Notes: generated from the letters alone by a model not told the origin. Numbered from the stretch's first letter, positions 47,761 to 58,966 are shown. The stretch is DNA of 64,000 nucleotides from Topomyia yanbarensis (GCF_030247195.1 NC_080671.1:186909725-186973724); one strand, 5' to 3'. A program made the numbers and translations.

Positions 47761-47976
47761 TTATTTTTTCATCTTACTTGCCAGCTCCAATACTTCGGCG
47801 GCAAGATTTTCCATCACTGCTGCCAGGTAGATGGGTGCTCCAGCCCCGCCACGCTCAGCGTAGTGGTCCTTTCTCAGCAAACGATGGAGTCGCGAGGCAG
47901 GAAATCGGAGACCAGCACGAACTGAGCGCGATTTTTGCTTTTCCTTCACCTTTCCTCTTTTACCGTGTCCAGACAC
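47761..47976 (-). pseudogene. Truncated histone H2A pseudogene
   Basis: Histone H2A pairs with H2B in the nucleosome core. Here 71 codons match its N-terminal half: [17 protein letters not shown] tail, RAGLRFP, HRLLRK, YAER, then [18 protein letters not shown] and VLELA (helix alpha-1 and most of alpha-2). Family length is ~124-130 residues. The frame leaves the family after VLELA and stops at SKMKK. The start codon is GTG where ATG is expected, and no in-frame ATG precedes it before a stop. Several conserved residues are changed (YAERGGAG for YAERVGAG, MENLAAE for MEYLAAE). Loss of start plus truncation means it cannot make H2A. About 100 bp of 5' flank may be original UTR. It sits against the CTAGGTGGATTAAAAC end of a repeat. 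The match was recognised by eye. Confidence 0.9.
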
Positions 47977-48413
47977 AGCGAGCGTATGTGTGGTGTAAAG
48001 GATGGTGAGCTATTTGACGTTCACTTTGCTACGACCCAATGTTGTTGGCTCGATGCGAAACACGTCGAAAGCAAACAAGATTTATTATAATGTGCTAAGC
48101 TACAACTTAAAACTAAATAGTAGAGGAGATAGGGTAACGGTGGAACAGCAGGAACTTTCACAATAAAATCATAATGCATGATCAGAATCATCTCATTCTC
48201 TCACATTTCATGATTTCTAATTATTTACACGTGTTGCTATATTTGGGAAGACTTCCGATAACTTTATCTCTTTTAATGGATATTTGTTTGTTTTGTAACC
48301 GCAATGAAAAACATTATTCCATTTTTATGAATTACTGTTCATCAAATAAATATTTAGTAGCCTGGCCACGATTTGTTAGAAAAAAATCAAGTAAGCCATA
48401 TCAACGAGCGCCG
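47977..48413. other. Flank of the H2A pseudogene, no gene
   Basis: Read on the minus strand, 48110-47977 may be leftover histone 5' UTR/promoter. Nothing else seen. Confidence 0.25.
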
Positions 48414-49254
48414 CACAGTGGCTGGAGGCTGGCCAAAACCTCAAAAATTTATTTTTGGAATATTGATATTTTATATTTTTCCTAAATTTTTCATATATTG
48501 AATGATGTATATTCAAAATTTTATGATCATTGGATCAGAACATGGTTTTTAACATGAATTTAAACGTAGAAAAGTCCTGACTTATTAATGATTTTCATTT
48601 CCGAAACCACCATTGCTCTCTTCAATTCAAATGCATGTTGCTCTTTTGATTTTGGTCCGATTTTAGCACAACTAGTTTCATTGTGTAGAGGAACGAAAGA
48701 ACTTGGTTAGTGAATAAAATATATTAGGTAAATTTGCTTGGAACTATGACTTTTTAGTTTAAATATGTTTGAGGTGGTCAGATCAAAAATACTTTTTCCA
48801 CTAATGTATTCTGTACAAATTTCGGAATCATTTCGGAACGGTCACATAGTATACATTCTATGGGATATAATCTCTGCTTTTCGAATATCATGGTTTCGTA
48901 CTGCGAGATTTTGAAGCTTTGTTGCTGATATGGAGGCGCATGGTGTTTTGTGTAAAATAGTTAGACAATCTACAGTAAACCTACACGTTATACAATGGAT
49001 GTGAAGTAGTGTTCTTCATTTTTTATGATATTGCTGACATTGGTGAACAGTAACGGAAAATCTATCATGAAAACGGGATCATAGTTATAAGAAAGGTTCA
49101 ATGACAATGTATGGAAAAATGCATTTAATATTTTACGACTTTTGACATCAAAAATGAGCTCAGCACCTTAAAATTAGCTTAAATTGTGATTTTCTGCCAA
49201 ATTAGGTAACATTTGAGGTTTTGTCCGACTTTTGTTTGAAGACCCGCCACTGTG
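48414..49254. mobile_element. CACAGTG-ended element C (Transib-like), TSD CGCYG
   Basis: Left CACAGTGGCTGGAGGCTGGC and right complement CACAGTGGCGGGTCTTCAAA share the heptamer, GGC and a downstream CAAAACCTCAAA block. Flanking pentamers are CGCCG (48409-48413) and CGCTG (49255-49259), close to the GC-rich 5-bp targets known for Transib. The right end has ACAAAAGTC exactly 12 nt and ACAAAACCT exactly 23 nt after the heptamer, both 7 of 9 to the RAG nonamer ACAAAAACC. 841 bp, no ORF above 63 codons. Confidence 0.7.
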
Positions 49255-49384
49255 CGCTGGGCTGAAAAAATTTCCTTTTAACCTAACTAAAACACCTATA
49301 AAATTTGAAACCGATCCAAGAAAAATTAATGGACCCGAAAATGAATTGAAGTGAACCAAAGGCAATTTTATTTAAATTTTGTAT

Positions 49385-49700
49385 TTATTTTGCATTTCTT
49401 ATAAAAGAAATGAATAGAATTCGCTCAAAGTTTCAAGATTTTATCCGAGGCCCGGAGGGCCGAGTCTTATATACCAATCGACTCAGCTCGACGATTTAAG
49501 ACAATGTCTGTGTGTCTGTGTGTATGTAACGGACAAACTCTCATTCGTGTTTCTCAGCAATGGCTGAACCAATCTTATACAAACCAATTGCAAAAGGCCT
49601 CACACCCAGACAGAACGCTATTAATTTGTTTTTGATTCTTATATTTCGTTCCTAAGATATGGATGTTTGAATGTCCAAAAAAGGCACTTTTTGCAGTTTT
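49385..49700. repeat. Diverged copy of the GGCCCGGAGGGCCG repeat
   Basis: It has the order seen at 46.1 kb: CATTTCTTATAAAAGAAATG (hairpin start), GAGGCCCGGAGGGCCGAGTC, TCGACTCAGCTCGACGA, a short TGTGTG run and TTTCTCAGCAATGGCTGAAC. The level of divergence indicates an older subfamily. Confidence 0.6.
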
Positions 49701-51677
49701 TTTTAAATTACTGTCGAAATTGACAACATAGATAAACACTTTATACATTTTCAGACAGCTTATAAGAATACCTTTCGAACGAAGTATAGTTTGTTGAAAT
49801 CGCTCTATTAGCGAAAGAGATATTTAACATTAAATACGGATGACGGATTCTTACCGTTTCCCAATATCTAGAAATAAGACCAAAACATGAAATTGACTAT
49901 TACCGCCAAAACGGCTAAGTTGAGGTCAATAGCTTCTTCGAAGATTGGATTTAATATGCTCATTCTTTTTATATTATGTTTGATTAATCCCCTTATAAGT
50001 GAGATATTATCATAATTTTTTTAAGAGATTATATTGAGATGATGTTGTCTGCAAATTTATAGCTCTTTCTTTTGCGAACAACTTTGCTAAAGACACCAAG
50101 TGATTGTCTTGTATGCTTTAAAAGTTATAGCATGTTATTTGTTGTTCAATATTGTAATGATCCGTTTTAATATACCAGCCGAATTTTATTTCGATAAAAC
50201 AGAAAAGGATGATATCAGGACATATTTTGTACTTCATTTTCTACCTACCACCGTTTGGATTAATCACCAAACAATTTCAAGTTGTCTGACTGTGTCTCGA
50301 TCACTTATCATTGTGCAATCTTTCATTTGCTAGTACCGTCTGACTAATTTTCTAACTTATGATCGATCTTAAATAAATCTCGGAAAACAAGAAGCGAATT
50401 TGATGACTTCAAGTAAGTGGAAACAAAGTCATAATGACTTCCAACACTCGTCAGCAAGACTTCTTCGAATACTGTCGAATAATCCTCAAATTTTTGAGGA
50501 AATCTTTTTTCCATTGCATCGAACTACACCAACTACACCATTTTTGGTAGTTTGTTAAATGAATATTTTCACGGTTTGTCTCAAAATTTGGTGAACCTTC
50601 TCCCATTCGTTTATTTGTTTAGGTATTTTATGTTAAAAAGTGCCCTAGATTAATAGGTACAATTAAGGGGGTGGACTGCTTTGGGAGACAAAAAAGAGAC
50701 ATTTTTCATTTTTCGAAACGGAAAGAAATGTCTAATTTTTTCGAAAATTCGTATATACTTACACACACTTGAGAAGCTAAAATTTTCCTTGAAAAACTTC
50801 ACAAAATGGGGGAGTAAGTTACAGTTGAAATCAATTATACAATAAAATTTCCAATTTACATAAGCATACCTGCTGTTTGATTTTACCCGTTTTTCCGCGG
50901 TATTTTAGAAATTACATTTTTTAGATGAATTTTTGATACTAACGTACCACAGAAATGGTTAACATGTTTGTTAGAATCTTTAATATATTCTTCGTTTTAT
51001 TTATCGCCATAAGTGAAAAAACTCGAATATGTCAATCTTGTATAGTAGGTCACCTCGTTAAGGGTTCATATATGTAGCGGATCGACAAGGATTAGAAAAT
51101 TGCATTATTTTCTCTAAACAAGATTTATAACAATTTTATAAGGGGTTACACCACTGTAGAGCACGAAAACAGGCATATTTCGGAATTTTTACTTGATACA
51201 ATGTAAAGATGAATCGAAATCTCATAAAAAGAGATTTATACATGTACATCAACATAAACTAAAAGTGTCAAGTATTCTCAACACAAGATTGCGACTGGAC
51301 AACATTTTCCCACACACTACAAACAAAAAAAAATCTGAATTTTATCGTTGACGTAATTGCAAACGTGACAAAATTTAGCAAACCGTAATTTAAGAAATGA
51401 CGGAACATTATCGTGTTCCGTTTAGTTTTACATGAAATTTACACGATTTTTCGAGGTGTGTAGTTCTTTTGGAAAAGGTCCACGGTCTTCCGTAATCTTT
51501 GACCTAGAGCCAAAAACAAAAGGTTTTTCGATTCCTTTGAACGATAGAAAGCAAAGATATTTTGATTTTTCGCGAAATAGCGCTCTTTTTAATAGAAATG
51601 CGCAGAATATTTTACAAAAATCGATACAAAATTGCTTATTTAATAAAAGTGCAGTAAAAAAATGAAATCCATTGTGT
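49701..51677. other. AT-rich spacer, nothing supported
   Basis: Short frames only (up to 77 codons) without domains. No bounded element recognised. Confidence 0.35.
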
Positions 51678-51758
51678 ATAGCGATACTAGTATATTTAGT
51701 CTACCTATCCGATCTCATTGGTATTGGATAGGTAGACTAAATATACTAGTATCGCTAT
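51678..51758. repeat. Perfect 33-bp palindrome with 15-nt loop
   Basis: Arms 51678-51710 and 51726-51758 are exact reverse complements (33 of 33), starting ATAGCGATACTAGTATATTT. The 15-nt loop is at 51711-51725. Similarity stops sharply at both outer ends. No TSD or family relation was found. Confidence 0.95.
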
Positions 51759-51938
51759 TAGTTCTTCAAATTCAGGATCTCTAACGAGAATTTCAGAAAC
51801 TGAACTGAAATGTTGACCAGTAGCCTCGACGATCAGTACGATTAGTACTGGAAATATAGATACACAACACAAGAGAACAGAACTGACAATTGGAATCACC
51901 AAGGCGTACTACTAGTGAGAATCGGAGAAAAAATCCAA

Positions 51939-52260
51939 ATGGAGCTGAGGGTACGAGAGACGCATTTTGATTTGCTAAATCGCGACAACGACCCAATTTA
52001 CGACTGTATCATGCGAACACTACAGTGCATTGCCGAGGATACACATTGGGTATTGATGATAGTGAAGACCACAAGCGTATGTATACAATTTTGATAATTT
52101 TCAAACCAAATCATATTACATGTACCACTACCAACATAACAATATATTGGGACTGGGAGGGACCACCAGAGCACCCGATTGAAACGATTTGGACAGGGAG
52201 AGTGGAAATGCCAACTTCCTGCCGATAACATTTCGTGGATAAAGGGCGGGCTCTTCTCCC
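51939..52260 (+). pseudogene. Unrecognised coding-like remnant with frame changes
   Basis: A 51-codon frame begins MELRVRETHFDLLNRDNDPI and ends at TGA 52092-52094. An overlapping +1 frame carries on (EDHKRMYTILIIF, YWDWEGPPEHPIETIW), stopping at 52226-52228. A third continues (GEWKCQLPADNISWIKGGLF). The residue composition looks like real protein, and the successive frame changes suggest a decayed gene or TE ORF. I cannot name the family. Confidence 0.3.
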
Positions 52261-52687
52261 CACCTATTGGTAATGCTCTACAACACAATGGCTTTCTTTA
52301 CGGTTGATTCATGAGATCTAAACATTGGAAGGCGATTCTTAAACACTCCCGTGGACCGTATAAGCGAATTGATTACTCTCGAGTAAGCGAATTGCCCAAC
52401 GGACACCTTTCTCCTTTTTGGCCCTTCATACAGTGTTTAGCTGACTATGATCAATGGGCAAAGATTGAACAAGTAGTAGTGTAAGAGCAGGCCATTGCAA
52501 TAAAACGGTTGTTTTGCTACAATAGGTGGTAGTAACACACAGTAACACACAGTAAAAAAATGAAATCCTGTGTACGTCATAGGAGAAAGCATTTTCGAAG
52601 ACACTGAAAATTTCTGAGCGATAAAACAATATTTGTTTGTATTTTCACCACTGCAAAAAATGTGGTGTAGAGAAAAACGCTAGATAT

Positions 52688-54446
52688 GGTCGAGTTCGAG
52701 TTTTTGGACCCGAAACCTGGACCCGACCTGAACCCGACAAGTTCTATAAATTTAAACTTCTCGAGTTCGGATCGGGATGCGAGTTTTCAAATTTCAAATT
52801 CTCTTGTTCAGGTTTTTCAAATTTGGAATTGACGAGTTCGGGTCGGAGTCGGATTTTGAACAAATCACACCATTTCATGACGCTGTTTACGTCCATACAC
52901 AACACCCAGACTCTTTATGTGGTTTTTAATTTTATTTCATGATACTAATGGATGACACAAATAACCGTACTAAATCTTACCACATTTCAATCGCTAGAAT
53001 ACGTCATATTTTCTGGTGCTCAAATATTGTATTTTTTCATTCATGTATAAAATTTCTTCTCTTCCGATTTACAAACTGCCCGAATTATTTTATTTTTGAA
53101 GCGAGCAGGCACGAGAAAGCTGTTTCGCATCTAAATTCCCTATGCGATTTATTTTTTATATTAATCAACAATAAACCAAGTCAAAGGAAATTTGTCGGAA
53201 AATATTGATTCAACTTTCCACTATGGAATATGAATTTCGATATACTTTGAAGCCGATACTTAGGCCGCGATTGGAGTAAACGCCTGAAACTCGGTAACAG
53301 CGTACAGCAAATCAAAGCGAGTTGAAATCTAGAACGTCATGAACAACGATGGGATTCTTATACTAGCGCCACTATCAAATCAGTAGAACATATATCAAAC
53401 CAGCACATTCTGTCCGATTGTCCTGGGCTGGACCGTTGCATGAACCGGATTTCTGAATGGAAATACATGAATTTCTACGATCTTAAAAATATTGTGTGTC
53501 CTGTTCCAGCTACTAGCGGATTTGTGGTAGTTTGGATTCGTTCTGAGAACTGAGAACATTGGAGATGTTGAAGCATTTCTACTGGCGCACATACCGTACT
53601 ATCTGAAGCATAAAAGAAATTATATACCCCATCATAGATGATCGTCTCAATTCAAATGATGATATCAAGAAGGCGTCAGAGAATATTGATTGACACCCTT
53701 CAACCCAAGTTTGACCGTACCAACCAGTAACGCGGGTGACGTCGTGTAGACTGTCGAATACGAATTGCCAAAGCTTAAATTAATACAGAGTGATTTTGTC
53801 TCTTGCATGAATGGTTAAAAATAATTGCAGGAATGGTTTTCGATAAAAAAAAATTAGAAATCTTGGTTAAGTGCGGCAGGCAAGGTTGTTTGAAACTGTC
53901 ATCATTAAGCTAAGCCGCCGATTTATCCTACTTTCCGATTAAGATATCGACAATTTATAAGTTACTCAGAACATTACAAATTCGACGTTCAATAATAGTA
54001 AATATAAATGCGAATTCCACTCGCCAGTAATTCGTTTTACCATAGGCAGATATAACTAGACACGTGCAGTGCTACTTCTGTTTCGAGTGATTCTATCATT
54101 CATAGATGAGCCTAGGATCCAGCTCAGGTGCCTAAAATTAAAAATCTTCGGGATCTTTGGTTGATTCTCTATATTAATAAGTTGGATGAGGATCGGGTTT
54201 GTCAAATTATAATTTTTCTGATTAGGGTCGGGTTCGAGTTTTCCAATTATGTATGAAATTCTCGGGTTCGGGTCAGGAACGGGTTTTACAAACTTTTCAT
54301 TCTCGGGTTCGGGGTTTTTAGTTTTAAAATGATCGAACTCGGGTCGCGTTCGGGTTTTGCAAATTCTATAATTTTGGACTCGGGTCGGATTCGAGATATT
54401 TAATTTTCAATGTCGGGTTCGGGTACGACAAAATTGAAACCTGACC
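52688..54446. mobile_element. GGGTTCGGGT-rich element with inverted ends
   Basis: Degenerate short repeats based on TCGGGTTCGGGTTTT cluster at 52690-52860 and 54185-54445. The outer ~40 bp (GGTCGAGTTCGAGTTTTTGG on the left, GGTCAGGTTTCAATTTTGTC in complement on the right) are loosely inverted. A LINE ORF2 scrap lies inside (53365-53553). No TSD was defined, so the class is unknown. Confidence 0.5.
53365..53553 (+). pseudogene. LINE ORF2 C-terminal scrap
   Basis: A 62-codon open frame reads SATIKSVEHISNQHILSDCP, GLDRCMNRISEWKYMNFYDL and onward to a stop at 53551. The SVEHI...LSDCP pattern (His then Cys, with the upstream Cys lost) resembles the C-terminal Cys/His block that ends many LINE ORF2 proteins. 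Upstream RT is absent. Confidence 0.5.
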
Positions 54447-55365
54447 ACCTCTCGTTCTCAGATCGCCATGAAAATTTGAAGAAACGCTATTAATGATATG
54501 TACTTCTAATATACGCAATATTTTTTTCCATTTTTTGTGCCAGCACATACATATTCTCTAAAAGTAAGTTCAGTTTTTCCATACATCATGCACTGAATGA
54601 AGAACCTAAATATTTTATTCACAAAGCATTAGTATTAAGTCGATTGCTGGCATAGTTTAAAGGGCATTTTTTCGTTTTACCTTTATTCTGATTTAACTTT
54701 CGACATTTCTCGCAAAGATGTTGTCCAGTGCTAATTTGATCGATGTAATATCCAAAGATGTTGATTTGAGCGTTTTTCTGAGGCCTATCACAGTCCCATG
54801 TAGTATGTGTTATCAAGAATATCGCTAAACATCATGTTGTAAATATTCTCAAACGTTATAATATCCGAAGAGAGTGATAAGAGTCATAAGAAATGTCTCA
54901 TCACACTATTAGGTGGATTAAACTCGTTTTTCCTTACATAAATCATTTTAAATCATAAATCATTTTAAAAAATTTTATTGATGCGAGAAACAAATCACAA
55001 AATTTGAAAAACGCGCGGAGTCGATCATTCCTAACCAGGAGAGTGGCATCCCTATGATGAGATACAGTACAGTTGACAGTAGTTAACATATGGTGGGCCC
55101 AGCCGCTTTTAAGCCCATGCCTCCCATGCTCTTGCATTTTGTTTCTAATTTTAACAAAGGGAGATGTTGACTTGAAAAAAAAATGGCAGGAGGCTGTTAC
55201 TATCCAAATTGCGTGAAGTTGGTTACAATGGTATACATAGAAATCGAAGTCTCACATTCGAAATGTAAATGTCATACAATCTTGTGTATAACTCTGTATC
55301 ATTTAAGTATTGATCGTCGAGTGTAACAAACAAGTTATGCGAAATTCATTTTGTTTATTTAAAAA

Positions 55366-55632
55366 ATGGCGAAAGCAATGGATTCGACTGTTTTATCGGT
55401 GAAAACACGTCCAGCCGATAAAAAAAACAAAGATAAAATAATTTTATTGGTTATGTATCACATTAAATTGTGGGAGCCAAATTACCATCAAACAGACAAA
55501 TTTTGGAAGTCTTTGTTCTACAATAAGCGTTTTGTGCAACTATTTGCAAAAGAAAGTGCAAGACTAACGATTGACGCTGTTTCAATATTTTGGCAACAAG
55601 CGCGTATACCGATTCGCGAACTCCTTCTCTAA
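55366..55632 (+). CDS. Unrecognised 88-residue ORF, probably TE-associated
   Basis: MAKAMDSTVLSVKTRPADKK opens a basic, helix-prone protein with LWEPNYHQTDKFWKSLFYNK and AVSIFWQQARIPIRE. It is more protein-like than its surroundings. It stops one codon before LINE RT sequence begins (55633), so its true C-terminus may have been cut off by the LINE insertion. It may be a small DNA-binding-type domain from a mobile element or a host gene copy. I cannot place it in a family. The start has an AAAAATGG context. Confidence 0.4.
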   Translation: MAKAMDSTVLSVKTRPADKKNKDKIILLVMYHIKLWEPNYHQTDKFWKSLFYNKRFVQLFAKESARLTIDAVSIFWQQARIPIRELLL

Positions 55633-57928
55633 GACGAACTAGCAGCAAATTCCAAGCTGAAAGCATCTAGTTCCCCGGGCCCTGATGACATTCCCTCGAT
55701 TTTTGTTATCCCTATAACGTTGCACTGGGGTACAAATGTACCCCACGTTTTCTTTGGAGCCGTGTGAAAACGAGAATTCGGCATTTATCGACCTGGGACC
55801 CTAACCATAATTCAATTTTAAGTTCCTAGTAAGAGTACGAAAAAATGGAATAGCCAATTTGCTTATAGCAGGTGTCAAAGTTGGCGTGGTGTACATTTGT
55901 ACCTCAGTGTACGGTTGCCGTTAGTGTTTCGTCAGGTTTCGTGCTGTCAGTGGAAATGTGATTCGTGACAATACCAGTTTAAATATTGGTTGTTTTACTA
56001 CGTAAGTAACAGTTAGTATTATATAATCATTTTTAATCCATTATTTAATTAATTTTGAAGCGCAACAAAAAATCGTCTCATTTTTGCTGATTTTTATTGT
56101 TTTATTGTTTATTTTTTATAATTTTTCAAAGCAATGGGTCGCAAGTATAATTTGCGCACAATAACTGCTGTAACAGTAACATTGCGTGTTCCCAATGTAT
56201 TACTGGTTAGAAATATTATTTTCATTTTAATTTCCACCCCATTTCGTGGTATTTTTTAAAACCCGATTTTTTCACTTTTCACATTCACTCTTCAAAACAA
56301 TTGCACTTTTTCAAAAATATTGAAATTCCATTTTATGACGTTTTAAAGCCAATCTTTCAACTTTTAGAATCATTTGATGTTTGTTTTCAAATCGGTTGAA
56401 AATTCGCAAAGTTATATTTTTTGTGAAAAAAATCAAACCGATTTTTTCAATTTTTTTATTTTTTATTTTGTTCAAGCCAATGTATGTATCATTGAATCAA
56501 TAAATTCCGTACTTTCACTTACACAGCCGTTTTTGCAATTAATAAAACGAAGAAAATCATGTATTATACATTTCTTTTGTTTGCATTTTTACCTGCGAAA
56601 ATTGCGATAAAACGCGTGGGGTACTTTTGTACTCCAGTGCAACGTTCTAGGGTGGAAAACGCGTGCAACGTTCTAGGGTTAAAAAGTGCATCAGATGGCT
56701 CCTTGAGCCACTTCAGCGAGTCTTCGTGCTATCACTCACTACTGGAACATTCCCTTCCTGCTGGAGTGCAGCACATGTTTATATGCCGTATCAAAACTAT
56801 TCAAGTTGGTTGTTTTAGATCCTATTTTTTTTCACTGCAAGCACTATACTGCAACAACACGGTTTTATGCCTAAACGATCGACAACGACCAACCTCCTCT
56901 CATTCACAACATTTGCACTTGATGTATTCACTGATCGTTGCTATTTACATGAATCTATCGGTGGCCTTCGACAAAATCAACGATGATATCGCAATAGCAA
57001 AGCTGGACAAACTCGGTATTCATGGACAACTTCTGCGCTGGCCTCGTTCCTACCTCGTTGGAAGGAAATTCCAAATCAGCATTAAGGCGGTCTCTTTGCA
57101 CCATTCTTCACTATATCCGGCATCCTACAAGGAAGCCATATCGGTCCAGTAATATTCCTTCTCTACTTTAATGACGTCAACATCAAATTTTAAGGACCCC
57201 ACCTTTCTTTCGCCGACGACATGAACATTTTCCGACAAATGAACCGATGCCGAGTGTCTTCAGAGTGAACTGGAGAGTTTTAGTACGTTGTGTGACCTAA
57301 ACAGAATGGTTTTAAACAAGAGTAAATACTCAATCATTACATTAACGCGGAAACGCTATCCGATTCAGTTCAACTACCATTTATTCGGCTCGAGCATTCC
57401 AAGGCACTGTCACGTCAAGGATCTCGAAGTCATCATGGACTCGGCACTAACGTTCAAACCACATACATCATCCATTGTGAATAACGCAAGACAAGCCAGC
57501 TTGGGTTCATCTTCCGAATAGCGAAAAACTTTAGGGACATATACTGTTTAAAATTTCTCTATTGCGCACTGGTTCACTCGACACTAGAATATTGTTTTGC
57601 TGTATGAAATCCCTACTACCAGAACGGCGTTGACAGTATCGAGGCCGTTCAACTTCGGTTCATACGCTTTGCACCTTTCGTCTCGGATTTACTGTCTGTC
57701 AGGGTGGATTGCCCTACAATCTTCGGACACCTGGATCTTCAAGCTCGCGTTCGAGCTCTACGCAATAACTCTCTTCTGCGAGTCCCGTTCGGGAGAACCA
57801 ACTATGGGCGCCAGAGCGCTGTTACCGGACTTCAGCGTATTTTTAACTGTGTGGCGACGGCTTTTGACTTCAACCTGACGAGGAATTCGATAAAAGCCAA
57901 AATAATGTCTTTTCCAAAATGTAGTTAG
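55633..57928 (+). pseudogene. LINE ORF2 reverse transcriptase, decayed, split by a MITE
   Basis: In order: ELAANSKLKASSSPGPDDIP (RT motif near the N-terminal boundary) up to 55705; a 969-bp piggyBac-type MITE; CIRWLLEPLQRVFVLSL from 56684; SVAFDKINDDIAIAKLDKLG (motif A region, ~56955); a degraded motif B at ~57110-57150 (EAISVQ, in another frame QGSHIGPVIF); LSFADDMNIFR (motif C, FADD, ~57205); LCDLNRMVLNKSKYSIITL and HVKDLEVIMDSALTFKPHTS (thumb); ending SIKAKIMSFPKCS at 57928. Several frameshifts. No endonuclease precedes it and no RNase H follows, which suggests a Jockey/CR1-like LINE rather than the I type at 60-64 kb. Confidence 0.8.
55710..56678. mobile_element. piggyBac-type MITE inside a LINE ORF
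   Basis: Left CCCTATAACGTTGCACTGGG and right complement CCCTAGAACGTTGCACGCG (outer). A second internal copy of the right-end motif is at ~56614-56652 (complement CCCTAGAACGTTGCACTGGA). The flanks are TTAT (55706-55709) and TTAA (56679-56682). Removing the insert with one TTAA makes the LINE frame continuous (SIFV then KKCIRW), which fixes the boundaries. CCCT(A/T)G/A termini and TTAA are the piggyBac hallmark. GGTACAAATGTACCCC-type palindromes are present at both ends. No intact transposase. Confidence 0.85.
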
Positions 57929-58966
57929 GTTAAGCAACCACCATTGGGGCCAAGGGGTCTGTTAGTGACGGTACAACAAATAAACTACATTAATGTCACT
58001 ACCCACAATTGTCAAACATTTCATCTTACAATGACCCATATTTGTAAAAAATGCATATAGAATATCGGGCGTAATCCATAGGAGTCGCTATTTAAACACA
58101 ATTTCTACCCACCCTACTGCTTCTATGGTTCCAATTTCCACTCTTGATCTCTTACTCGCATTTGCGTACCAAATTGGATAAGTATAATGACTTCGTTTTT
58201 CGCCACTGCCGCAGCCGCCACCGTAGCCGCCGTTGAACGGTTAAAAACATGTGTGCGGTTCAAACAAACAAACAGACAAACGGAACCAAACAGAAAAACC
58301 TCGGCTGAGAATGGGATGTTCGCGCGAATGCTGACCGGGGTCTGATGCAGAAAGGGGTGTAGGTAAAAACGTCTGGTCCCACACTAAACCAGATCACAAG
58401 TCAAGTCAGGAGCGGCATTGAATGAATGTAAACACAATTTCCCGGCTGCAACCAGACTCCTCTCCGGTGAAGATTTGATGTTTTTTTCTCCTTTCCATCC
58501 TGATGGCTCATTCATTAGAGTAGAGTGTTGCGGGAAAAAGTGAATGGAAAACTGGAATGAAGATTTGTGGTACAACTACCGCTCCGGCTTTCGACCAGCC
58601 CCAGCTACCAGATTTGCGACTTTTTATGTGCTGTTTGTGAGCATATGGTAATTTTTTTCCTATTTGGAATTTTAGGAAGGTTTATTTTTTCCGCCGATTG
58701 ATGTTTAGAACTGTTAAATCATTGCCTTTCATGCTTGAAAACAGGAAACCCCACACAAGTGCCTGTGAGAATCAGAGTGTTGTTGAGTTGGAAGATTTTG
58801 CAGAACGTTTTCATTAGCGCTTCCATACCGTGTCGAAGGGTACTCTGCTTCTGGCTGAGACGGAAGACCTTCACGCCCTAATTTTCTCGCTAAGCTGCGG
58901 AAGTTCTTAGAATAGGTAGAGGCAACATATGCTAATTATATGTGTCGTCTCTTTTATTTGTTTCAG
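57929..58966. other. Unique GC-richer island before a candidate exon
   Basis: 58,190-58,600 has balanced composition, with GCCGCCACCGTAGCCGCCG and CAAACAAACAAACAGACAAA motifs and no repeat boundaries. It may be 5' UTR or intronic sequence of a plus-strand gene. No ORF of substance. Confidence 0.3.

Noticed and set aside
54619..54816. Minus-strand 65-codon ORF with a CEKC motif
   Set aside because: A single CX2C pair without further Cys/His is not enough to call a zinc-finger or transposase fragment.
55185..55329. Short plus-strand ORF starting MAGGCYYPNC, THAP-like at first sight
   Set aside because: The CX4C start is not followed by the CX2H pair and AVPTF-type box expected of a THAP domain.
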